From Acidimicrobiia bacterium (GTDB lineage: Bacteria; Actinomycetota; Acidimicrobiia; Acidimicrobiales; Bin134), in assembly GCA_022819825.1 (NCBI GenBank), contig JAJEGM010000016.1:1-64000 (forward strand): 64,000 nt of DNA, written 5' to 3'. How positions within the stretch are numbered: position 1 is the stretch's first letter; each line of letters opens with the position of its first letter. Below the pieces are notes generated by a model. That model had not been told where the DNA came from. It did not search any database and saw only the letters and a program-made list of their open reading frames with translations. Positions 8,302 through 17,048 of the stretch are shown in pieces. The translations under genes were made by a program, and so were the position numbers.

Positions 8302-9966
8302 CTACGACGGGATGAGCGCAAACCCCTCATAGCCGGCGGCGGCCACTTGCTCGCACTTCTCGGCATAGTCGGGGAAGCCGGGCAGGGGCATGAACACCCG
8401 GGTCTTACCGGGGATGTTGGCTCCCAAGTACCAAGAGTTGCAGGTGGGGTACAGCGTGTAGCTGGCCACCAGGTTCACGTGGTCCACCCAGGCCTCGGTG
8501 GCCTCCTCGGTGGCTTCGATGTGGCGGTGGCCGTTGGCCCGCATGTAATCGATGCAGTCGCCGATCCAGTCCACATGCTGCTCGATGCACACAATCATGT
8601 TGGCCAACACCGAGGGGCTGCCCGGGCCGGTGATGGTGAACATGTTGGGGAAGTCGGGCACCCCCAGACCCAGGTAGGTGCGGGGCCCGGCGTACCACTG
8701 CTCGGACAAAGGAAGCCCGCCCCGGCCTTGGATGTTGATACGGAGCAGCGAGCCGGTCATGGCGTCGTAGCCGGTGGCGAACACGATCACGTCGAGGTCG
8801 TAGCGGGTGCCGTCGGCGAGCCGCACGCCGTCGGGGGTGATCTCGTCGATGACGTTCTCGCTGATGTCCACCAGGGTGACGTTGTCGCGGTTGAATGTCT
8901 TGAAGTAATCGGTGTCGAGCACCAGCCGCTTGCAGCCGATGTAGGTGGTGGGGATGAGGCGATCGGCCACCTCGGGGTCTTGGACCGTCTCGCGGATCTT
9001 CTGCTTGACGAAGTCGGCTGCCACGTGATTGGCCTCCGGCGTGCGAGCGATGTCGGAGTAGGCGCCGAGGAAGGCGAAGCCGCCGATCTCCCAGCGGGCT
9101 TCGAACTCCTTGAACGCCTCCTCAACCTCGACATCGAGCACCGAGCCCTCGTTCCAGTCGAAACGGGCCCCAAGTGCGCCCTGCTGGGTCTTGTTCTGCT
9201 CCCGGAGCCGGTGGTAGTCGGCCTTGACCTCTGCTTGCTCCGCCGGGTCGAGGGGATGATTGCGCGCCGGGATGGCGTACTGGGGGGTGCGCTGGAACAC
9301 GGTGAGGTGGTCGGCGGTCTCAGCGATCACCGGAATGGCCTGGATGCCCGACGAGCCGGTGCCGATGATCCCTACCCGCTTGCCGGCGAAGTCGATGCCC
9401 TCCTTGGGGTAGCGGCCGGTGTGGCACACCTCGCCCTGGAATGTGTCGACGCCGGCGATGTCGGGAACGTTTGACGACGAAAGACAACCCACCGCGGTGA
9501 TGAGGTATTGAGCGGTGACGTGGTCGGTGTCGTCGTCGTTGGGAGCGTGGTTGTGGTCGATGTGGTTGACGGCGGGCGCGCTGCTCACCTGCCATTGGCC
9601 GGTGTCGTCGTCGAAGGCGGCCTTGGTGACCATGGTGTTGAACTGGATGTCCCGATACAGGTCGTACCGCTCGGCCACGTGCTGGGCATAGCGGAGGATC
9701 TCAGGCTGGCCCGGATAGCGCTCAGTCCACTCCCACTCCTGCTCCAGTTCGGGGTCGAAGCTGTAGCAGTACTCCAGGCTCTCCACGTCGCAGCGGGCGC
9801 CGGGATAGCGGTTCCAGTACCAGGTGCCGCCCACGTCGTCGCCGCGCTCGTATACCCGGGCCGTCAGCCCAAGCTGGCGGAGCTTGTAAAGCATGTACAT
9901 GCCAGCGAATCCGGCGCCGATTACCACGGCGTCGTAGTGGACAGGGTTTTGTTCGTTGGTGCTCAT
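8302..9966 (-). CDS. Flavin-containing Baeyer-Villiger-type monooxygenase
   Basis: The 554-residue protein has an N-terminal FAD-binding Rossmann motif (GAGFAGMYMLYKL, near residue 17) and a second GxGxxG for NADPH (GIIGTGSSGIQ). Between them lies FQGEVCHTGRYP, which fits the type I BVMO fingerprint FxGxxxHxxxWP except that Tyr replaces Trp. BVMOs insert oxygen next to a ketone using NADPH and O2; homologues act on cyclic ketones and steroids. It is the first gene of the probable sulfatase operon and sits 44 bases after a P450 gene on the same strand. The substrate is unknown. Confidence 0.85.
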   Translation of the reverse strand: MSTNEQNPVHYDAVVIGAGFAGMYMLYKLRQLGLTARVYERGDDVGGTWYWNRYPGARCDVESLEYCYSFDPELEQEWEWTERYPGQPEILRYAQHVAERYDLYRDIQFNTMVTKAAFDDDTGQWQVSSAPAVNHIDHNHAPNDDDTDHVTAQYLITAVGCLSSSNVPDIAGVDTFQGEVCHTGRYPKEGIDFAGKRVGIIGTGSSGIQAIPVIAETADHLTVFQRTPQYAIPARNHPLDPAEQAEVKADYHRLREQNKTQQGALGARFDWNEGSVLDVEVEEAFKEFEARWEIGGFAFLGAYSDIARTPEANHVAADFVKQKIRETVQDPEVADRLIPTTYIGCKRLVLDTDYFKTFNRDNVTLVDISENVIDEITPDGVRLADGTRYDLDVIVFATGYDAMTGSLLRINIQGRGGLPLSEQWYAGPRTYLGLGVPDFPNMFTITGPGSPSVLANMIVCIEQHVDWIGDCIDYMRANGHRHIEATEEATEAWVDHVNLVASYTLYPTCNSWYLGANIPGKTRVFMPLPGFPDYAEKCEQVAAAGYEGFALIPS

Positions 9967-10010
9967 GGTGGTTTCAGTTGTGGGTTTGGGCTGGGACTCA
10001 GCGTTGGGGC

Positions 10011-11264
10011 TCAGGCTGCGGGACGGAGCTTGTAGCGGACCGGCAGCTGCTTCGCCCCGACAATGAGGTTGGACTCGGTGCGGACGATCGGCCCCGCCGG
10101 CTCGATCTCGATTACCCGCTCAGCCAATTGCCTGATGAGCGCCTGGGTGCTGGCCCGAGCCAGATGCGCTCCCAGGCAGTAGTGCTCGGCCCAGCCGAAT
10201 CCCAGGTGACGGTTGGGGTGGCGGCCGATGTCGAAGTCGTGGGGACGGTCGAACACCGCCTCATCCCGATTTCCCGAGGCGTAGAAGAACACCACAAAGT
10301 CGCCTTCTTTCACCGGCTGACCGGCCACGGTGGCATCGGCCATGGCGGTGCGCTTCATGTAGTTCACCGGGGTGGACCACCGCACCACTTCTTCCACGGC
10401 GTCTTTGGCCATCTCCGGGTTCTCCCGCAGCCGCTGAAGCTGGTCGGGATAGGCCAAGAACGCTTCCAGCGCGCCCGACAGGCCATTGCGAGTGGTGTCG
10501 TGGCCGGCGGTGAACACAATCAGGTAGTAGCCAAAGGTCTCGATCTCAGGCAGGGCATCTCCGGTGGGCAAATGGGCATTGGCCAGCATGGTGGCCAGAT
10601 CCTCTTGGGGGTTGGCCCGGCGATCCTTGATAATGCGGTCGAACATGGCGTAGAACTCCATGCCCACTTCTGCACTGGCCTGATAGCGGGTTTCCGCCTC
10701 GCGCCGGTAGTCGGGATCGTCGCCCGACAGAAGCTGCTGGGTTAGCACCAACAGGCGCTCTTCGTCTTCGCGGTCGATGCCGAGAATGGTGGCCAGCACC
10801 CGCAACGGGTGGCGCTGGGCGATGATGTCCACAAAGTCGCACTCGCCCTCATCGCCCAGGCTGTCGAGCAGGGCCTTGGCGCTGTCGTTCACGATCTGGT
10901 CGAGCTGGCTGATGCCACGAGGGGTGAAGAAGCCGCTGGCCACTTTGCGGTAAAGCCGATGGTCGGGCGGGTCCATACTGATGATTGTCCGCATGTCGCC
11001 GATGATGCTGCCGTGCTCCTCCAAATCGGCGACCTGCTGATCGGTGCGGATCGTGATGCTGTCGGCCTCGTTGCTGAACAACTCCGGTTGCATCGAGACT
11101 TCAATGATGTCGGCGTGGCGGGTGACGGCCCAGAAGTTCTGGTAGCCGTCGGGTTCGCACCAGTGCACCGGGGAGTTCTGGCGCATCCAGGCCAATAGCT
11201 CGTGAGGCTGGCCGTTCTCGCCGTAACGCTTGGGGGAGATGAGGTCTAGGGGGTCGACGTCCAC
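10011..11264 (-). CDS. Cytochrome P450
   Basis: The 417-residue soluble P450 has an I-helix AGHDTTRNG for oxygen activation and a Cys-ligand loop HLGFGWAEHYCLGAHLAR near residue 355. The usual FGxGxHxCxG is altered, with Ala at the third Gly position. The GTG start at 11262-11264 gives an N-terminus typical of bacterial class I P450s. It looks like the CYP families that hydroxylate terpenoids, fatty acids or sterol side chains in mycobacteria and relatives. No ferredoxin or reductase gene is nearby. Its position upstream of the BVMO suggests a joint oxidative pathway. Confidence 0.85.
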   Translation of the reverse strand: MDVDPLDLISPKRYGENGQPHELLAWMRQNSPVHWCEPDGYQNFWAVTRHADIIEVSMQPELFSNEADSITIRTDQQVADLEEHGSIIGDMRTIISMDPPDHRLYRKVASGFFTPRGISQLDQIVNDSAKALLDSLGDEGECDFVDIIAQRHPLRVLATILGIDREDEERLLVLTQQLLSGDDPDYRREAETRYQASAEVGMEFYAMFDRIIKDRRANPQEDLATMLANAHLPTGDALPEIETFGYYLIVFTAGHDTTRNGLSGALEAFLAYPDQLQRLRENPEMAKDAVEEVVRWSTPVNYMKRTAMADATVAGQPVKEGDFVVFFYASGNRDEAVFDRPHDFDIGRHPNRHLGFGWAEHYCLGAHLARASTQALIRQLAERVIEIEPAGPIVRTESNLIVGAKQLPVRYKLRPAA

Positions 11265-11344
11265 GTATTAGACGTTAGATCGTGGGGAATGCCTGATCCA
11301 TAACGCAGCGAGAATGTCATTACCATCAGTCGGCAGGCTTGGCG

Positions 11345-12433
11345 TTACTGGCTGAGAATTCCGCTGGATTGGATTATTTCTTCGGTGGTTTCGAAGCCGC
11401 CGCCGAGGGCGTCGAAATCGACGGAGCCGATGGACAGGGCGGTCAGCGGGGGCAGCACCGGGTTGGGCTCGACGCCTCCGGCCAGCGGGTATTCGTAGGT
11501 GTTGCGGGTGAAGTACCGCTGCACCGATGGGGAGAGCAGGTAGGCAATCAGATCCTGGGATGCTTGCCGGTCGGACACATTGGTGGTCGTGGAGGCGGCG
11601 GTGATGATGAGCAGCGAGCCGATGTCCTCGTCGGAGAGGTCATAGTTAGCGGCTAGATGCTCCTGTCCGGCCGCCTCGGCATCAGCCGCCAACCGGTAGT
11701 TGTAGTAGTGGTTCACGAGGCCCACGTCGATCTCGCCTCGGGCGGCGGCCTCCACGATGGCCACATTGTTGGGGTAGTAGCGGGCGTCGTTATCCACCAT
11801 GTCGCTCAGCCACTGGGTGGCCACATCGTTGCCGTACTGGTCGCGGAACACCGTGAACCAGTCCACGAACGACCCGTTGGTGGCTGGAATGGCCACCCGA
11901 CCCTCCCACTCCGGATCGGTGAGGTCGAAAACCGAGGTCGGCAGCTCGGAGGGGGGCACGACTTCGACATTGTGAACCAGCACCCGCTTGCGCCCGGAGA
12001 ATCCGATCCAGGTGCCGTTGGCTCCACGATGGTCTTCGCGCACCAGTTCCAGCACGCTGCTGTCCATTGAGGCGAGCAGACCCTTTGATTCCAGGAACCC
12101 CACCGGACCTGGCGACCGGGAAATGAACACGTCAGCGTCAGTTCGATCGCCCTCGGTGTCGATCAGAAGGGCCAAATCGGTGGACGAGCCCCAGCGAACC
12201 CGGACTGACGTGCCGCTTTCACAGGCGAAGGCATCCAGCACCGGCTTGATCAAGTTCTCACTGCGACCGGAATACACGGTGACCGACGAGCCATTGTCTT
12301 CGGCGCACTTGCCGTCGTAGACGGTGGCAGCAACGCCTTCGAGTTTGGTGCCGCCGTCGCCACCGCAAGCGGCAGCTAGGAGGGCCATTGCGAGCAGCGC
12401 GCCAGCCAGCCCAATACGGGAATTCTTGCTCAT
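11345..12433 (-). CDS. Iron(III) ABC transporter substrate-binding lipoprotein (FbpA/FutA-like)
   Basis: The 362-residue protein has a signal peptide ending in lipobox LAAAC (about Cys23), so it should be tethered outside the membrane. The fold signature VTVYSGRSENLIKPVLDAF, ADVFISRSPGPVGFLE and a late NHYYNYR region fit family 1 iron-binding proteins, where tandem Tyr residues bind Fe3+. No permease or ATPase gene adjoins it, so it must use components encoded elsewhere. A DtxR/IdeR-type palindrome lies about 40 bases upstream of the ATG, in line with repression by iron. It separates two P450 genes, both heme proteins. Confidence 0.85.
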   Translation of the reverse strand: MSKNSRIGLAGALLAMALLAAACGGDGGTKLEGVAATVYDGKCAEDNGSSVTVYSGRSENLIKPVLDAFACESGTSVRVRWGSSTDLALLIDTEGDRTDADVFISRSPGPVGFLESKGLLASMDSSVLELVREDHRGANGTWIGFSGRKRVLVHNVEVVPPSELPTSVFDLTDPEWEGRVAIPATNGSFVDWFTVFRDQYGNDVATQWLSDMVDNDARYYPNNVAIVEAAARGEIDVGLVNHYYNYRLAADAEAAGQEHLAANYDLSDEDIGSLLIITAASTTTNVSDRQASQDLIAYLLSPSVQRYFTRNTYEYPLAGGVEPNPVLPPLTALSIGSVDFDALGGGFETTEEIIQSSGILSQ

Positions 12434-12467
12434 GAGCGCAGAACTCTAGAGTTACTGCGCTAATCCG

Positions 12468-12486
12468 TCAAGTTAGCCTAACAATT
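12468..12486. promoter_or_regulatory. Putative IdeR/DtxR iron box
   Basis: The core GTTAGCCTAAC (12472-12482) is identical to the central 11 bases of the DtxR/IdeR consensus, GTTAGSCTAAC, apart from the free S position. The outer bases match only partly. It lies 39-49 bases upstream of the iron-binding lipoprotein start, so metal-loaded IdeR could block its promoter. The regulator gene is not in this window. Confidence 0.7.
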
Positions 12487-12510
12487 ATCGTATAGGTGGC
12501 AAAAGCCCGT

Positions 12511-13731
12511 CTAGGCGGCAGGTTTGACCCCATCCCACCGCAGCGGCAACTCGACGTATCCGTCGACCAGGGTGGAGTGCAGCCGGCGCAGGGTCTGGGG
12601 ATCATCTATCCCCAACTCCAAGCCCTCAAAGCGGCCGACGATGGCCTCGAACATCATCGTGGCCTCCAGGCGGGCCAGCGACGCCCCCAGGCAGAAATGG
12701 GGTCCGCCGGCACCGAAGGCCACGTGCTGGCTGGCGTCGCGAGTCACATCCAACGTGTCGGGGCTCTCGAAAGCCCGCTCGTCCCGGTTGGCCGATGGGT
12801 ACCAGATCACCACCGGCTCGCCAGCTTTGATCTCCTGATCTCCTACCACGGTGTCGTAGCTGGGTCGGCGCACGAACTGCATCACCGGGGTGGTGAATCG
12901 CAACAGCTCCTCTACGGCGTTGGGGATGAGCGACGGGTCGTCTTTGAGGATCTGCATCTGGTTGGGGTTGCGGATGAGCTCCAGCGTGCCGGTGGTGATG
13001 AGGTTGCGGGTGGTCTCGGAGCCGGCGTTTTGGAGGAGCATGAAGAACACGTCGATCTGCATCTGGTCGAGCGACTCCCCGTCGATCTCGGCCTCCATCA
13101 GCACGCTGATGAGGTCGTCGTGGGGCTCCTTCTTGCGAATCTCGCACATCTGGTCGGCGTAGGCGAACATCTGCGCTCCGGCCTCGATCATCTCCTCGGT
13201 GGTGTACTTCTCGTCGAAGCCAAACGTGATCTCGGTCCAGTGGAAGATCTGGTGGCGATCTTCCTCGGGCACGCCCACCAAGTCGGCGATCACCTGCAAG
13301 GGCAACTCCACTGCGATCTCGCTGACCATCTCACAGCTGCTCTTGTCGGCCACCTGATCGATCAACCGGTCGACCTGCGACTGGATCCTCTCCTCCAAAT
13401 CGCGCACCCGACGGGGCGTGAACCCCCGGTTGACCAGCTTGCGCATCTTGGTGTGATCGGGCGGGTCCAGGCTGATGAGCATCTGCGAGTTGGAACCGTC
13501 GTCAACCGCGGGCGGCTCGTCTCCGGCCAAAAAGGGGTTGGGTTGGCTCTTGAAGCAATCTGAGTCGCGCGACACCCGCTGCACATCGGCGTGGCGGGTG
13601 ACGTTCCAGAAGCCGTCCCAGTGAGGGTGCTCGCTCCAGAACACCGGATCGTTGTCGCGCTTGTGGCGGAAGTAGTCGTGGGGGAAACCGTTCTTGAATG
13701 TCGAGGGATTCCAAAGTTCCAGATTCTCCAT
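12511..13731 (-). CDS. Cytochrome P450 (CYP124/CYP125/CYP142-like)
   Basis: The 406-residue P450 has I-helix LLQNAGSETTRN and heme loop FGAGGPHFCLGASLAR near residue 345. The GGPHxCLG form is typical of mycobacterial sterol-side-chain and methyl-branched-lipid hydroxylases CYP124, CYP125 and CYP142. It starts at the ATG at 13729-13731, 18 bases after the methyltransferase gene on the same strand. By family it would hydroxylate a terminal methyl group of a sterol or isoprenoid chain. The exact CYP family needs a sequence comparison; the substrate is inferred. Confidence 0.85.
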   Translation of the reverse strand: MENLELWNPSTFKNGFPHDYFRHKRDNDPVFWSEHPHWDGFWNVTRHADVQRVSRDSDCFKSQPNPFLAGDEPPAVDDGSNSQMLISLDPPDHTKMRKLVNRGFTPRRVRDLEERIQSQVDRLIDQVADKSSCEMVSEIAVELPLQVIADLVGVPEEDRHQIFHWTEITFGFDEKYTTEEMIEAGAQMFAYADQMCEIRKKEPHDDLISVLMEAEIDGESLDQMQIDVFFMLLQNAGSETTRNLITTGTLELIRNPNQMQILKDDPSLIPNAVEELLRFTTPVMQFVRRPSYDTVVGDQEIKAGEPVVIWYPSANRDERAFESPDTLDVTRDASQHVAFGAGGPHFCLGASLARLEATMMFEAIVGRFEGLELGIDDPQTLRRLHSTLVDGYVELPLRWDGVKPAA

Positions 13732-13749
13732 CTCAGCCTCCTGAGTTCC

Positions 13750-14535
13750 TTATTTGGCGGGCTTTCGGCCCCATACCGCGATCGACAGAGAACTCATCAT
13801 GACAAATCCGGGAGCCCGAACCTGAGCCAGGGCTGTCTGGCCTTGCTCAGCGGTTACCAGGCCGGCCTGCACAATGGGGGGAATGGCCCGCTCCATGGCG
13901 AGGAACCACCACTCCCCGCCCGGCTCTCCAGAGCGCATGGCCCAGACCTCTCCGGTGATGTCGATGTGTTCGGCTCCCAGATCGCGGAACCGCCCCGGCA
14001 GGCGCACTCCGAAGTTGGGATCGCGCCACTCAGCGGTGGCCCCGGTGGCCATGGCGCGGTGGACGGTGGCGTAGGGCTCGGGCAGGGGCTGTTCGCTGAA
14101 CGCCTGAAAGGCGCCGTCCTCCACCACCAGCCAGCCACCCGGCGCCACCGCCGCCCACAGTGTTTCAATCACTTGATCTCGTTCTGGCACATGCTGGAGC
14201 ACCGCGCGAGTGTGGACGAGATCAAAGGCTGCCCGGGGCGCGGGGTCTCTGGCCACGTCGTGCTGCTCCACCACCACGTTTGGAAGCACCGGCCGGTGGA
14301 ACTGGAGATCCAAGTCGGTGGACCACACCGCTCCCTCTGGCCCGACCTTTCGGCCCAGCCAAGCTGACACCGAACCCGCACCGGCGCCCACTTCCCAACA
14401 CCTCCAGCCGTAGCTCAGCCCGATGCGGTCGAGGACGCGGCGGGTGCGGGGGTCGCGGGCTTCGGCCAGTTGATTGAGGCGTACGCGCTCGCTGTCCTCA
14501 TAGCCCTCGTAGGCTCCGTAACTCTCGTCGGCCAC
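13750..14535 (-). CDS. Class I SAM-dependent methyltransferase
   Basis: The 261-residue protein carries SAM motif I, WEVGAGAGSVSAWLG (about residues 47-61), an acidic STDLDL strand end and FDLVHTRAVLQHVPERDQV. It then has APGGWLVVEDG, a typical post-motif III strand of small-molecule methyltransferases. Start is GTG at 14533-14535. It diverges from the acyl-CoA dehydrogenase gene across 47 bases and probably heads an operon with the downstream P450. Acceptor unknown. Confidence 0.8.
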   Translation of the reverse strand: MADESYGAYEGYEDSERVRLNQLAEARDPRTRRVLDRIGLSYGWRCWEVGAGAGSVSAWLGRKVGPEGAVWSTDLDLQFHRPVLPNVVVEQHDVARDPAPRAAFDLVHTRAVLQHVPERDQVIETLWAAVAPGGWLVVEDGAFQAFSEQPLPEPYATVHRAMATGATAEWRDPNFGVRLPGRFRDLGAEHIDITGEVWAMRSGEPGGEWWFLAMERAIPPIVQAGLVTAEQGQTALAQVRAPGFVMMSSLSIAVWGRKPAK

Positions 14536-14582
14536 CCGGCTACTCCTCTGATTCCCTTGGCGCCATACCGTATCGTCGCAGT

Positions 14583-15833
14583 GTGGGCAACCAAGCCGAG
14601 CACACTGAGGACACTCCCGACCAAGCTGCCTTCAGGGCTGAAGCGCGAGCCTGGCTGGCGGCTAGAGCCCCTCTGAAGGAGGACGGCGATGGCTGGTCCA
14701 CCCGGACCACCCACCCCGACGTCGCCGCGGAAAAGGCCCACATGGACCGGTGCCGAGCGTGGCAGCGGGAGCTCTACGACAGCGGATGGGCGGCCATCGA
14801 CTGGCCCGTCGACCACGGCGGCCAGGGCGGGGAGCGGTGGCAACGGCAGATCTTCCAGCAGGAGGCCGCTCAATTCGATGTCACCAGCGGCTTTCTCGCC
14901 GCCGGTATCGCCCTGGCCGGCCCGGCCATCGGCCATTTCGGCACCGACGAGCAGAAGGCCCACCACCTCAGGCCCATGCTGCGGGGCGACGTGGTGTGGT
15001 GCCAGCTGTTCAGCGAGCCCGGCGCCGGATCGGATCTGGCCAACCTGGCAACCAGGGCCGAACGCGACGGCGACGAGTTCGTGGTGAGCGGGCAGAAGGT
15101 GTGGAACTCGTCGGCCCACCTGTCGGACTGGGGAATCCTGCTGGCCCGCACCGATTCCGACACCCCCAAGCACAAGGGGATCACGTTCTTCCTGCTGGAT
15201 ATGGCCACCCCCGGCGTGGACCCCCGTCCCATACGCACCATCAACGGGTCGTCCCACTTCAACGAGGTGTTCTTGAGCGACGTACGGGTCCCGGCCGAAA
15301 ACGTGGTCGGCGAAGTGAACAGCGGCTGGGCGGTAGCCCGGCTGGTGCTGGCCAACGAGTCCACCATGATCGGCGGCGGCATGGACCGGGCCGACAGTGC
15401 GGCCAACCTGATCGCCCTGGCCCGGCGGTGGGGCACGGCCCAAGACCCGATGGTTCGCCAGGAACTGGCCCAGGCCTATACCAAAGAGAAACTGTTGGAT
15501 TGGATGGGCCGGCGGTTGCAAGAAGACGTGCGCCAGGGCCGTCAGCCGAGCTTCGACGGCTCGACCCTGAAGGTGTACTGGTCGGAAAGCCGCCGGGACC
15601 GGGGCAACCTCGGCGTGGGGATGCTGGGGGGATACGGGGTGGCCGGCAACCACGCCGACACCGGGGTATGGGCCAACGAGGCGCTGAACCGGTTCTGGGG
15701 TTCCATCGGCGGGGGCACCGACGAGGTACACCGCAACAACATGGCCGAGCGGGTGCTCGGACTGCCCCCCGAGCCCCGGGTGGACAAGCACGTTCCGTGG
15801 CGGGAGCAAGTGGGCGGACCGGGTTCGAAATAG
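14583..15833 (+). CDS. Acyl-CoA dehydrogenase (FadE family)
   Basis: The 416-residue flavoprotein would oxidise acyl-CoA to enoyl-CoA, passing electrons to ETF. Seen are the FAD/substrate region WCQLFSEPGAGSDLANL, the strand VVSGQKVWNSSAHLSDWGILLART, and the C-terminal GGTDEVHRNNMAERVLGLP common to FadE proteins. The GTG start at 14583 is chosen because MGNQAEH leads directly into the usual helical N-terminus. The gene stands alone between a divergent methyltransferase gene and a sigma factor gene. With the P450s and CoA transferase it fits lipid or sterol catabolism. Confidence 0.9.
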   Translation: MGNQAEHTEDTPDQAAFRAEARAWLAARAPLKEDGDGWSTRTTHPDVAAEKAHMDRCRAWQRELYDSGWAAIDWPVDHGGQGGERWQRQIFQQEAAQFDVTSGFLAAGIALAGPAIGHFGTDEQKAHHLRPMLRGDVVWCQLFSEPGAGSDLANLATRAERDGDEFVVSGQKVWNSSAHLSDWGILLARTDSDTPKHKGITFFLLDMATPGVDPRPIRTINGSSHFNEVFLSDVRVPAENVVGEVNSGWAVARLVLANESTMIGGGMDRADSAANLIALARRWGTAQDPMVRQELAQAYTKEKLLDWMGRRLQEDVRQGRQPSFDGSTLKVYWSESRRDRGNLGVGMLGGYGVAGNHADTGVWANEALNRFWGSIGGGTDEVHRNNMAERVLGLPPEPRVDKHVPWREQVGGPGSK

Positions 15834-15905
15834 CGCCTTGTATTCACCCTTTGTTCATCTCAGTCGCGATCACAATCGCCGACCCCAGCAGTAAGCTGTT
15901 TCCAG

Positions 15906-16505
15906 ATGGCTGACCAAGCCAAGTTCGCCGAGCAGGCCATGGTCTACATGGACCAGCTCTATTCGGCAGCCCGGCGAATGACCCGAAACACGGCCGACGC
16001 CGAAGACCTGGTGCAGGAGACCTACTTGCGGGCCTACCGGGGCTTCGGCAACTTCCAGGAGGGCACCAACCTGCGGGCCTGGCTGTTCCGCATCCTCACC
16101 AATGCGTTCATCAATTCCTACCGGAGCAAGCAGCGCAAGCCGAAGTCGGTAGACCTGGCCGGGGTGGAGGACCTGTACCTGCACCAGCGGCTGGGGGGCG
16201 ACACCAAGGCCAAGCTGGGGGCCAGCGCCGAGGAAGTGCTGATGGAGACCATCACCGAGTCGGAGATCGTGGACGCCCTGGAATCGCTGCCCGAGGAGTA
16301 TCGGATTGCGGTGCTTTTGGCCGACGTGGAGGGTTTCGCCTACAAGGAGATCGCCGAAATCCTGGACGTGCCCATGGGCACGGTCATGAGCAGGCTGCAT
16401 CGGGGAAGAAAAACGCTCCAGAAGCGGTTGTTAGAGTTCGGACAAACCAGGGGCTGGGTGGATCCACCCGACCCCGACCGGGCGCCGGCTCCGGCTGGCA
16501 TCTGA
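15906..16505 (+). CDS. ECF RNA polymerase sigma factor, SigR/SigH group
   Basis: The 199-residue protein has sigma region 2 ([16 protein letters not shown] and [20 protein letters not shown]) and region 4 with a helix-turn-helix ([27 protein letters not shown]). The [12 protein letters not shown] stretch is characteristic of SigR of Streptomyces and SigH of Mycobacterium, which drive the thiol-oxidative stress response. The next gene encodes a small Cys-containing RsrA-like protein, as expected for this group. I could not find the GGAAT/GTT autoregulatory promoter in the 72 bases upstream. Confidence 0.88.
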   Translation: MADQAKFAEQAMVYMDQLYSAARRMTRNTADAEDLVQETYLRAYRGFGNFQEGTNLRAWLFRILTNAFINSYRSKQRKPKSVDLAGVEDLYLHQRLGGDTKAKLGASAEEVLMETITESEIVDALESLPEEYRIAVLLADVEGFAYKEIAEILDVPMGTVMSRLHRGRKTLQKRLLEFGQTRGWVDPPDPDRAPAPAGI

Positions 16506-16522
16506 TTTCCGGAGGCACCGCG

Positions 16523-16807
16523 ATGGGCAGCGAACAGCATTGCTTGGGGGTACCCAACCAGTGCGATCTCTCGCGCCAGCTCATCGCCCAGGCATTGGAC
16601 GGCCAGCCCACGCTGGAGAGCATCAACCAAGTTCGCCTGGAGCTGGCCAACTGCCTCCCCTGCGTTCAGATCCTCGACGTGGAGGTGCGCTTCAAGCTGG
16701 CCATGGGCCAGGCCTGCCGGGAGTCGGCCCCCGCCTCCCTGCAAATCCGCATCACCGAGACCCTCCAGCGCGTGGTGCTCGACGACCTGGATATCCAAGA
16801 TTTCTGA
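16523..16807 (+). CDS. RsrA-like mycothiol-system anti-sigma factor with altered zinc motif
   Basis: The 94-residue protein lies 17 bases after the sigma factor gene, preceded by a GGAGG-like site. RsrA proteins hold SigR inactive through a zinc site (HxxxCxxC plus an N-terminal Cys) that opens on disulfide formation. Here Cys14, Cys44 and Cys47 (NCLPC) fit the pattern, and Cys65 sits like the later RsrA Cys. The position expected for the His (residue 40) is Glu. Either Glu, His6 or Cys7 replaces it, or zinc binding is lost. Assignment rests mainly on size, cysteines and neighbour. Confidence 0.65.
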   Translation: MGSEQHCLGVPNQCDLSRQLIAQALDGQPTLESINQVRLELANCLPCVQILDVEVRFKLAMGQACRESAPASLQIRITETLQRVVLDDLDIQDF

Positions 16808-16865
16808 GCGTGCGGCCCATCTGCCCGGCGTGGAGTCTCCGCAAGCAGACCACTAGGGTGAGCGC

Positions 16866-17042
16866 ATGGATTTGATCGCCGCCGTGGTGTGGCACTGGTG
16901 GATCGCCCTGCTGCTGGTTATCGGGACAGCTCCCTTGGTAATCGCCACCATCGTCGGCTACTTCACCAAGGTGGTGGCCCCCCGCTACAACAGTCGGCAC
17001 CAGCGGGAAACCAGAGCTCAGAGCGCCGGCGAATCCGAGTAA
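16866..17042 (+). CDS. Small single-pass membrane protein
   Basis: A 58-residue ORF begins at ATG 16866 with MDLIAAVVWHWWIALLL and has one membrane segment of about 30 residues (residues 3-32). A basic, polar tail ends in AGESE. It ends six bases before the GTG of the metalloprotease gene, so it is probably co-transcribed with it. I do not recognise the family. Support is the operon-like spacing, the hydrophobic profile and clean codon use. Confidence 0.55.
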   Translation: MDLIAAVVWHWWIALLLVIGTAPLVIATIVGYFTKVVAPRYNSRHQRETRAQSAGESE

Positions 17043-17048
17043 TCCCCG

